Source of the DNA: Termitomyces sp. T153
Taxonomy: Eukaryota > Basidiomycota > Agaricomycetes > Agaricales > Lyophyllaceae
Reading direction: 5' to 3'
DNA length: 64,000 nt
Assembly: GCA_018296165.2 (NCBI GenBank)
Contig: JACKQL020000002.1
Span: 1,054,001-1,118,000, forward strand
Below the pieces are notes generated by a model, which saw nothing but the letters and a program-made list of their open reading frames with translations, had not been told where the DNA came from and did no database searches. The translations under genes and the position numbers were made by a program. Shown piece by piece: positions 31,459-40,622 of the stretch (position 1 is its first letter; each line of letters begins with the position of its first letter).

Positions 31459-32575
31459 CTCCGATCATCGATTTGTCACAATTAGGTCCACCGCTGGTAC
31501 GAGCGCTCTCCATCCGCCAAAAACCTAATCAATGTTCACTTCTCTTGCCTCAGTCCTGTACTTTTTCCTGATTCGTCTTCCCTCACCTCAGTGCGGTGAA
31601 CGGCAGCACCTAGAACTAAGTACGGTGTTGAACTTTGTGCAGATATGCCCATAAAACAGTATTTACTAGCCTATATCTAGGCCTCCTACCAACATGATTC
31701 GAGGAATTCGAAGCTTGGGGGTTGTAAGAAATTTCTCGGTATAATTCCGGGCCTATTTTGGAACATTGTGTTTGGGCTCTACCGTCGGGCATATTACTTA
31801 GATGAGGGTGAACCAGTTTTCCGCGCTACCTGCAACCTCAATCATATAGATATATCTTTGGCCGTTTCTAGGATGTAGCTAATCCCTTGTTGATATCGTA
31901 GGCTCCGCTTCTTTTTGAGTTTTGCATTTGTTCTAGATCCGATGAACTTCATCGGATCCAGAACGAATGCATTGAATATTTCGGTTTCTTGTGTGGCTTG
32001 CATCTGGGGTAGTCCTGTCAGTGGCGCATGTCAAGCTCACATTGAGGATTTGTACTTCTGAGAAAACAATTGTTGTACTCTCTTTTTCTCTCTTTTTTGT
32101 GTTTGTCCTCTGCGACAATCGCCAAAAAAGAATGCATTGTACACACTGCATGGCACTTTACACGAATAAATCTAAAAAAGGAGTAATGCCAAGGAGTTAA
32201 CAATATCGCATGGTCTATGGATTTCCGAAAAGGACGGCATGATGTCGACTCCACACTTTGTGCTTCTGTACAAACCTTCAATTCCCTTGTTCTGGGAACT
32301 TGTATTGGGACATACATATTGTGTGAGGTCAACGACCTTTCAGTGCCTGGTTGTAAGCGCCGACGACCAGGTACCACCGGTACCATTGTTACAAGGCTAG
32401 TTCCAGAAAAGGAAAACTATCTGTTGTCCAGAGGGCACAGAAGAATTGCATTGTTTGGTGTAGAAAATAATATTCGGATCTTAAGTCAAATGGGATGAGT
32501 CGTATAGATACTTGGCCCTCCGAAAGCAGTCGTACCTTGCCTTCCAGTCCTCTCCCAATCATACCATCGACACCC
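31459..32575. promoter_or_regulatory. Shared region between divergent deaminase genes (copy A)
   Basis: No ORF here looks coding. It holds the start regions of both genes. GATCCGATGAA, one base, TTCATCGGATC at 31936-31958 is a near-perfect palindrome that could bind a dimeric regulator. The block 32240-32290 (GATGTCGACTCCACACTTTG) is also found at 55640 and, inverted, at 57930. Confidence 0.45.
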
Positions 32576-34078
32576 ATGATGAGCCTCAGGATACCACAAA
32601 AAGGTCATTCGGAACGTATGAGGATGTTGGCTGCTTCGAGATTCAATAATCCTGAAAGTGAAAGCACCAACATGGGCCGTCGTTTAGACAATACCCGTCG
32701 TGACATGGAGCACCTGGAAACGGTTGCCCTCTTCATGGTGACTGGAGCTCCTGGCGATGTCGTTGCATCTGCATTCGAAAAGACAGAGGCTGGGCTTGGC
32801 ATTGTCCTGGCCAAAAATGACAATGCATCAGACAAAGACAAGGAATATGCTCGCTACTTCTCGGAATACTTGGAGAATCCAAGTGACGAGGTATTCCTAG
32901 GTTATCTCCCGTCTCTCATAAGTCGTAGTTCACAGAACTTGAAACATCGCGTCAACAAGCTTGGGAACCTCTCTGTCATGATCCGCAGCGATCTCAGTGC
33001 ATCAATTGAGTCCTACGTGAGAAGCTCATCAGACTGTTTCCTGTTTCCTTGACGAGGACGAGTTTCCAGACCGCGGTCAAGATCTTAAGAAGTTCTGGGT
33101 CAGAACTGGATCCACAGAAGTTTATGGCGTCAAACAAACCTTGCATAAGATCTTAGATATCTGTCAGTCAAAGCCAAAGATTGCTCAGAACTCTGCTTCG
33201 CACAGACTACTTGAAGAGTTGATCCTTGCAGCGTCTGCGTTGAAAGATCGAAATTCTTTCCGATCTGTCGACTTAGCTTGTCATCGCGAAGACCACTCGC
33301 CAAAAACGGAGAAGAATTATTGTCCAAATTCTGGAGAAATCTTGATAAGCCACGTCAATATCTCCACATCGAGAGGCTTATTGAATTCATAAACGAAGAT
33401 AAGCGGCGTAAGTTTACGATCCGTTGGGTGCCTAAAGAGATATCAGTTCCCAAACACATACAAGAGCTGCGTAAGATTGATATCGAAAAGGTTCAAACAG
33501 TCACGATTGAACTTGGCAAACGGCACACGAAGATCACCAAAACGGAGGCGGAAGTGGAGGAGATGTTCGCGTCTAGAAGTCTGAACTGGGAAAAGGATAG
33601 AGCTGAGTTCTGCGAGACGAAGACGATTACGCCGAAACTTCATGCTGAAATTCAAATAATTCTTGCCTTGGGGAAACCAATGGCACGATCTAGTTCAAAT
33701 GTCGTAAAGCCGCAGCGTGCAATCGGGTGCAGCAAAAGCAGTTGCCTCCAGTGTTGGCTATACATGAAGAAAGTTAACGAGTTATTGAATGAAGAATGGA
33801 TGACCGCAGGAGATCACTCCTGGCCTTACGAGACGGCGGCATTAACTGGCTGCCATCCGACTCTAGATCCTGATGGCCTTTGCGACAAGTACATCATGGA
33901 GACGGTTCAGAGCTATGCCATTCGCCAAGTGAAACAACTCTACGGTCTACAGCCAGTTCAGCCATTCCACAAGCGTAAGTCAGACGAGTATGCCACGGCA
34001 TCCGGGGAATCGGACAGTGATTCCAGATCCGAGTCTGGCGCGAAGCCACAGAATCTGGGAAAGTCGATTCACAAGTGA
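32576..34078 (+). pseudogene. Deaminase-fold protein, OTT_1508-like family, type II (copy A), frameshifted
   Basis: Compared with the copy at 58273, the reading frame is intact from ATG 32576 to about 33040, where one extra base gives a TGA at 33050. It is readable in a second frame to about 33290, then shifts again and runs to 34078. The last part has the full zinc motif: LHAEIQIILALG (near 33637) and AIGCSKSSCLQCWLYMKK (near 33720-33775), then the conserved WMTAGDHSWPYETAALTG. The tail is rich in Ser, Asp and Glu (GESDSDSRSESG). About 500 residues would be expected. I see no credible introns at the two shifts, so this copy is probably inactive, although a protein from 33278 would keep the catalytic half. 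Confidence 0.75.
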
Positions 34079-34186
34079 TCTTGTCTTCAATGTTTATATT
34101 TGATTCCTGTTATGTCAGACTACTGATTGAATATAATGTCATGTCCTTGAGCAAGTATCGGGCAAAGATTCGCTGGGAAGGAAAAC

Positions 34187-34417
34187 TCAAACCTGGGCCA
34201 TGACATCCATGGTTTGAATAATCATTTTCCTGACGGTCCGGGGTTGATACAGGAGGACTTTGTATTTGATGTTTGGCTTGGTACGCAACAGAAGAATACG
34301 GGTGGATGGTAAAGACACTGCAGGTTCATCAGATACTATGATCTCAGTGGCAGAAAGATAGAAAATGAATGTCATGACCATCATGAATACAGGGACTGGG
34401 AGGATAGAAGACCTCAT
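34187..34417 (-). CDS. Short conserved ORF (copy A), unknown
   Basis: A 76-residue frame that starts with a hydrophobic segment (FMMVMTFIFYLSATEIIV), then DEPAVSLPSTRILLLRTKPN and a basic C-terminus ending DVMAQV. The copy at 63379 matches along its length, start and stop included, with conserved amino acids. It faces the type II deaminase gene end to end, 109 bp away. After the stop, GT and a downstream CAGTAG suggest it may really be spliced. I do not recognise a family; the N-terminus might be a signal or membrane anchor. Confidence 0.45.
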   Translation of the reverse strand: MRSSILPVPVFMMVMTFIFYLSATEIIVSDEPAVSLPSTRILLLRTKPNIKYKVLLYQPRTVRKMIIQTMDVMAQV

Positions 34418-34527
34418 AGTTCAGAAATTTCTGTGCGGTTTGTAAATCGCAATATCGATATCACATTATAGGCATTACATCTGGTAGCAGGAGCCGATAA
34501 ACCAGGTATTTTCTGAATTCATTAGCC

Positions 34528-35191
34528 TAGAACAAGTACGAACGAGATCCCCACCTTAGTTCATGATTCAAAACATCTCCTTCGCCGATCTCCGCGTTGA
34601 CATCATGTGCATAGATCTCACTGGAACCTCTGGGCAGTGGACGTATTAAAGATCAACCCACATAAATTCAACGAGATTGTATTTACACACCTGGTAGTTC
34701 GAAATGTACTTTAAGGCCGACAGCAGGAGATACGTTTCCTGCTGCGGAATCTATACATGTATATACTCGTCAGCCACCCAAAACGACGACACATGGTTGC
34801 ATACCTCGACGCTTCACAGGGCTTCTAGGCTTAGTAGAAGCCGTCTAATCCCATCGTCTAGCTTTTCGAGGTCCCGCCCCCTTGCGCCTCTGTTGCGCTT
34901 TCACTTCAGCTGCGAGAAGCACTGGGACCCAAGCCGGCTCAGACAACCAAAACCTCATGATGCAGAGCTTAATGTACCATCAAGAGCCTCGCTTTGAATT
35001 CCCAGCGCCTTTTTCCTCCGCACCTTTGTCTCGAAAAGCTTGAGAATCTTCTGTCGGACGAGCTGTGTGGCTTTTTTCATCTGGCTGATGTCCCTGGCGA
35101 GGTCGTCGTAGAGGGAGAGAGCAGTGTCATATTTGGCGAGGAGGGAGATGAGAGGACTCAGAGATGGTGACGAGAAGAGGAAGAGGGACAT
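34528..35191 (-). pseudogene. Coiled-coil basic protein (copy A), splice site lost
   Basis: The same four-exon gene as at 62617: exon 1 35191-34978 (coiled coil, ISLLAKYDTALSLYDDL, FETKVRRKKAL), exon 2 34909-34805 (basic, QQRRKGAGPRKARR), exon 3 34750-34691 (GLKVHFELP), then exon 4 down to a TAG at 34528. The intron 3 acceptor, CTTTAG in the other copy, is CTTTAA here, and the last codons differ so the stop is displaced. Exons 1-3 would still be readable. It lies just downstream of BCP1 on the same strand. Confidence 0.6.
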
Positions 35192-35367
35192 CGTTGCGGG
35201 CGGGCTGAATAGGCTGAGGTGTAGCTGCGATACAGACGCGGAAATACTTCGCTGTAGGAAACTTTATGTACTAGTGAAGAATGACCCTTTCGGTCCCTTA
35301 GATTTATAAGGAGTACCGTAGCAGCTGACGTTAACGCCAAGTGATAAAGTGCTTGTTTATTTGATAT

Positions 35368-36467
35368 CTAGGTAGGAGGAGCGTACACTTCACTCATCTT
35401 TGCTATGAGCTCTGGAAATCTCTCCCCTGGTACAAGCATAATCCGTCCTCTAGTGTCTAGACCAAACGAATCCTTCTCTCGGGGTTCACTATCAACTTTA
35501 AAGCGATAATCGACAGAATGTATTGAGGCCTACGTTTTCGTTTCTTCAACGTATGATTAAGGCATCCGAAACAAGAGAGCACTTACCGATTTTATGCATT
35601 CGTCCTCTGGATGATAGGGATAGATACCGTCAGGTGTGGTCTCTGGCACAGGTTGGGTGGTAGTTGCTTTTTTAGATTTTTTGGAGGTAGGGCCTTTTGA
35701 AGATGGTGCGGCGTTGAGAAGGAGAGATTCTTCTTCCGGAGTGAGGTGATAGTTACGGGTTATAAAGAGGTAGTGGCTAAACGTATATGGTTCGTTCTGT
35801 ATGAAAGTGTCGGAGCAATGAGGATTGGGGGGAAGGAAGGAGGTCGAAAGGTTGACATACATCGTCTATGGCCCACTGCATTTCTCTAGCGAGCATGTTA
35901 TACATCGGAGGAATAACCTGCACAGGCATGTTGATCAGGCGCTCGGATAACACAAGTGCAACGTGGGATTGATTTTGGGAGAAGAGCGCTTGAAGAGTCG
36001 TATGGAACGCGGGGTCTGCAGACGACTTTTCGAGGGCGTAGTTTGCGATCGCTTTTATCGAGGGGTGTTCCTGTGTACGATGAAGATTGCTTCGTTTTCA
36101 GAAGTGAAGAAGGCGTACATGGTGAACGTGCATGTTCAACACGGTCAAAAAAGCGTATGGGTCACTTTCGATTCCATCAGTTTTTATCGTCGTCCCCACT
36201 GTTGGCTGGCCCAGTACGAGCTCGGTGAGTGCATGTATATCGAAATTATACACTTCTGCATCCTTTTGTAGAAGTTGGTTGAGCAGTCTCTTCAGCGCTT
36301 GATAGTCAACCTTGGGATTAGGGTCGAAAAAATCGAAATCAACATCGATAAGGGACTACTGGGTGATCTCATTGATAAAGAGTACTTTGAGCAGTCTGAG
36401 GAGGACATACAACATCAGAAGAAGAGTCGTCGGAGTCGTCTCCGACAGATTGTTTGCGTTTCGACAT
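35368..36467 (-). CDS. BCP1: BCP1/BCCIP-family nuclear export and ribosome chaperone protein
   Basis: Five exons on minus: 36467-36411, 36355-36119, 36070-35861, 35796-35587 and 35529-35368. They give 291 residues, the usual length of the family. Start MSKRKQSV followed by an acidic Asp/Ser run, then DVDFDFFDPNPKVDYQALKR, TDGIESDPYAFLTVLNMHVH, ERLINMPVQVIPPMYNML, NEPYTFSHYLFITRNYHL, a Lys-rich insert, and near the end DSFGLDTRGRIMLVPGERF. These are the signature blocks of BCP1/BCCIP proteins. In yeast Bcp1 acts in the nucleus as chaperone of ribosomal protein Rpl23 and in nuclear export. All introns are GT-AG, 48-64 bp, and the frame is intact. A broken inverted copy lies at 62163-62458. Confidence 0.93.
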
Positions 36468-37189
36468 GACCAGGATAACGAGAAAGAGATGAACCCAAGA
36501 CGAGTTAATTTACTCAAGCCAAACTGGTTCGCCTAGGTACACGTGACAGGGAATGATTTGCGATTCTACATAAGGAAACTTTTAGCTCTTCATTGACCAG
36601 AAGTCAACGTTCCCATGCACATCCTAACAAGCTAATGGTTTATTATGCTGACCGATTGGAACGATCGGTTCATTGTAGAGATATCGTAGAGATAAGCTAA
36701 GACACCACCCAATTTCACGACGTACAGTCTGCGATCCCTGGCCACCTTGGCGGAAAGGGCCTGTTCTCAGTGCACTGACGAAATTCACCTTTCTCACCTA
36801 GAATCGCACTCGTGACTCGAGTTTCGGAATGTTCGGAAAGCAAATCTGGTAAGTGCTTGTCGCACCAGTACATACTGGACGCTGAACACGCGACGCCATC
36901 TTCGGCGAAACGTCCGAAAGCCGACGGACACCCATGAATTCTGGTAATTGTCGGTCGTCGTAAAGCTATCGGCTGTCGGTACTTATGCAGGTGTATGTAG
37001 GCGTTACATCGTGTAGAGCTGATGTATCTCGTCAATTAAACAATTTTGCGTTGCTCTTGGTAACTCTAGAAATAGAAATGATCGTTGTAACAACCATATA
37101 TAACCACTTGACCATATAACGTCAATAACATTATGAAATTAATTGGTAAGGGGGAGGCAAGGCTCCCCTTCAAAAAGAAACCTTAAGCA
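36468..37189. other. Intergenic, BCP1 upstream side
   Basis: No ORF with family features. The frame at 36715-37035 on minus is unrecognised and I do not call it. The BCP1 promoter lies within the first few hundred bases. Confidence 0.4.
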
Positions 37190-37721
37190 TATTAACAAAA
37201 CCTTAACCGAACCCTAACAGATCTAACCTAACCAGCCTTTAACTACCTAAACAGAACGGATGGAAAGGGAGTGAGGGGAAGAACGAACCCTGGGATACGG
37301 GGACCGCGAAGAAGGATAGAAAAGGCAAGAGAGGAAGAATAACCAATAAGGGAGGCGAGACAAGGACCTACACACCATGGGAGGTCGAGACACCCCGCGT
37401 ACGCGAACACGCAGCTAGGACAGAGGATTCCGAAGTCACGGTACAGCACCACACGACATCCCGAAACAACCCATATCACCCTTACCCTTACTGACGAAAG
37501 TTCGCGACGTAGCCTTGCCTACTCACGCCACCTTAAATTCTGCGAGGGAAGTTCCAATACACAAAAATACGGAAAACGAGAACCGCCTTAGGCACAAGGG
37601 ACACATAGTTACATTATCGGTGTAGAGTACTTTCCTACTTTACCCCCGCCTCTTAGCCCAGCATTGTGGCTTGTCGGCGGAATAAACTGAACTCATTCAT
37701 TCATTCATTCTAACTGAACCC
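37190..37721 (+). mobile_element. Possible 3' end of a non-LTR retroelement or SINE
   Basis: The segment ends with GCGGAATAAACTGAACTC followed by a run of ATTC units (37693-37711), a tail typical of truncated LINE or SINE insertions. No ORF of a reverse transcriptase is present. The left border is uncertain; AACCCTAAC-like text at 37205-37240 is too short to be telomeric. Confidence 0.35.
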
Positions 37722-38020
37722 TAACCAGGGCTACCAGTAGTTATAATTCCATGCTACTGCTTCAAAATGAGACTGCATGGCTGGGACGACGGAGCTGGTT
37801 CCAGAAGGAAAAGTGCTTTAGATGTTGAAAACGTAGTCATGTATGTATGTATGCGCAACGGAGACTGTAGAGGCTGATTGACGAGTCTGTAGTACGCAAC
37901 AATCCCACCTTCCTAATTGACGCGACGCGTTGTTTTCGTGTATTTGTTTATTTGGACAGTGCACGGCGGCGCGAGTCCTAATTCCCTACATACTTCCTGA
38001 TCAAGATCCGTGAAAGGTCC

Positions 38021-38032
38021 CTATATTTATAA
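38021..38032 (+). promoter_or_regulatory. TATA-like box of PUT1
   Basis: CTATATTTATAA lies 46-57 bp before the start codon at 38078, a plausible core promoter position with a short leader. Confidence 0.45.
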
Positions 38033-38077
38033 TGGACTCCAAGTTTCAAAACCTATCACACCTGATCTATCCAAATC

Positions 38078-40135
38078 ATGTTTAAAGGCCTAAGGATCTC
38101 CTCTCGGCCAATCGTTATACAAGCATCGCGCCCCCCGTCCCGATCATCCTTGCGTACAGCTTTTCCGCGTTATCAATGTCGTAGCTCAAGTTCCAGTTCG
38201 GGGCAAGACTCCATGAAGAAACGGTGGACAATCTGTTTGTTTTTTGGCGGTACTCTACTGGCGACTGGGCTGGTATCAATGCCAATCATTCAAGCCGAAG
38301 CTCCGGCTCCTGATCCAACCAAAGAGATGACGTTCAGTGAACTCGTCAGAGCCTACGCCGTGTTCACTATGTGTTCGTTCCCGACGCTTGTCGATAACTC
38401 TCCAAGGCTTTTGCAACTTGCAACTTTGCCTGGTCTTCGCTGGTTCGGTGAGAGATTTGTGCGATGGACGTTCTTTGATCAAGTACGTAATGTCTGCAGT
38501 GCAGCTGTCATCTAGGGCTCATTTCATATCTCATAGTTTGTCGGCGGTGATACAGCAGAGAAGACGCTCCCTCTATTATACAAGCTCCGAGCCGTAAACA
38601 AAGGAGCGTTATTTGCATATTCCGTAGAGGTTGATGAGAGCGAGGCCACAGGGTCAACCTTGTCCAAGAAGGAACCGTCTCCACACAAGCGAATCGTTGA
38701 AGAAATAATTCATTGCGTCGATGTTGCAGCCAATTTTGAAGATGGCGTGTCGGGTAAGTTCCATAGTGGTCGAAGAACATGGGTAGCGATAAAGATGGTA
38801 CGCTAGCCCTCTTATCCCGCCTGGTTATCTTAATGACATCTTCTCAGAGCGCCTTAATACCTGACGCAAATGTTCTCGTCAAATTTTCTTCCCACCTCCT
38901 AAACACTCGGCCCAAACGCTCAGTCGTCTACCCCGGATGCCCCCATTCCTCGGATCTTGATATCCTAGACAAGCCTCCTACTGGGACTTTGACAGCCAAA
39001 GACATCGCGGAACTTCGCGATTTTCGCTCTGACCTGGTCAGAATATGTGAACTTGCGCAGGAACGCGGAGTGAAGATTATAGTCGATGCGGAGTATAGCT
39101 GGTATCAGCCCGCAATCGACGCTTTGACTCTTTCTCTCTCACGACAATTCAACAAACTTCCTTCTCGCGAGAATCAGAACACTTCTGCAGTTCAGCCCCT
39201 TATATACGGCACTTACCAAGCTTATCTGAGACGGTTCGTCTTTCCCACTTGGTAGTTAGTAGAGTCAATAGTCTAACCAAAGATTTCCATAGGACGCCTG
39301 AGCTCCTCGCTCAATCTCTCGCAGATGCCAAAGCAGGCAACTACGCCTTAGGCGTCAAACTCGTACGCGGGGCGTACCACTCCTTCGAAGTTGCAGCACA
39401 CAAAGCCCAGTTTGAAGGAAAACCTTCTCATCTACTGTCCTCAGAGCCCTCTCCACCTGTATGGCTCACGAAGAGCGAGACGGATGACCGTTACAACGCG
39501 TGTGTGCGTATGCTCGTACGGAAGATACGGGAGGATGTGGATGTGCAACAGAGGAAGGGGAAGGATAAGAGGACGGGGACGCCAGGGCTCGGTGTACTTT
39601 TCGGGACACACAATTGGGAGAGTTGTGATGTGATTCTGAGGGAATTGGTGAAGAGCAGATTGGCGATTAAGAGTGGTAGGAACGAGGAGTTAGTGATGGT
39701 GCCGGATGATGTGACGGAGAGGGTGGCGATCGGGCAATTGTATGGTCCGTCGTGTTTCCCTCGTGTTGGTATGAAAACGCTGGTGACCTTGATTTTGGCA
39801 GGCATGTGTGATGATCTGACGAATCATCTTGTCAATTCGACGGTATCTAATACGCCGTTGATTATCAAGTAGGAGGTTTTTCGTGATTGTATACGTGTTG
39901 TGCTGAATCTTCCTAGATATGTGCCCTATGGTGCTCTCTCCGAGGTATGTATCGTATCAGACGATCTTCATCCCAGCATGCAACTACTCACTATACTTAG
40001 GTCATGCCATATCTGAGCCGTCGCGCAATTGAGAACAAGTCCGTCCTGGGAGAGGGTGCGGCTACGGTAGAACGACGACGGGCAGCTGATGAGATTAAGA
40101 AGAGGTTGTTTGGATCGTGGTATACTGGAAAGTAG
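38078..40135 (+). CDS. PUT1: Mitochondrial proline dehydrogenase (proline oxidase)
   Basis: Six exons: 38078-38482, 38537-38797, 38848-39233, 39293-39868, 39917-39944 and 40001-40135; 596 residues. FAD-linked oxidation of L-proline to pyrroline-5-carboxylate, the first step of proline breakdown, in the inner mitochondrial membrane. The N-terminus is Arg/Ser-rich with no acidic residues, as in a mitochondrial presequence, followed by a hydrophobic stretch (ICLFFGGTLLATGLVSMPII). Further motifs: TWVAIKMSALIPDAN, GVKIIVDAEYSWYQPAID, YQAYLRR, YALGVKLVRGAY, GTHNWESC, GQLYGPSC and the C-terminal YVPYGALSEVMPYLSRRAIE. These are hallmarks of the PRODH barrel. All introns are GT-AG; exon 5 is only 28 bp. 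The Helitron array begins 109 bp after the stop. Confidence 0.96.
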
Positions 40136-40622
40136 CTTTATCTGGAAACGCAGAGCTGTGTACTGACTTGTAAACTCTAAATTCAAGTTCTTATATGGTC
40201 ATGAGAAAGTATACTGAACGCGTATGACTTGAATAGCATCGCTATCTATAATATATGGGACGACTCCTGGGAAAAATGCGACGACTTCAGGTTTTTTCTC
40301 AAAAAAAATTACAGTAGACAGCTTTAATACATATATACAATCTTTTGACTATGTTTGAAACATGCCACATAGCCTGCAGGTGTCAAAAAGGCCAAACGCG
40401 ATTTAGTGGACACTGTTTTTCACGCCTCGCGCGTTTTTTGACACAATATGACCAAATAATGGACATTTCCGAGGTTGTGGAAAGGAGGCCACACGACAAA
40501 GTATGTTTCGTCACATCTATTGATTGATTGATGTTGACTAACAAGCTTATTAGTAACTCCTTAACCACATTGAGCTATTGATATATCAAATATCTCATCA
40601 TGCAAGTCAATTTTAATGGTTT

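Noticed and set aside
35956..36271. Plus-strand frames of 90-102 residues
   Set aside because: They overlap the exons of BCP1 on the other strand, whose spliced protein is complete and recognisable.
37205..37245. CCTTAACC, CCCTAAC and CTAACCTAACC text resembling telomere repeats
   Set aside because: Only irregular single units; genes continue on both sides.
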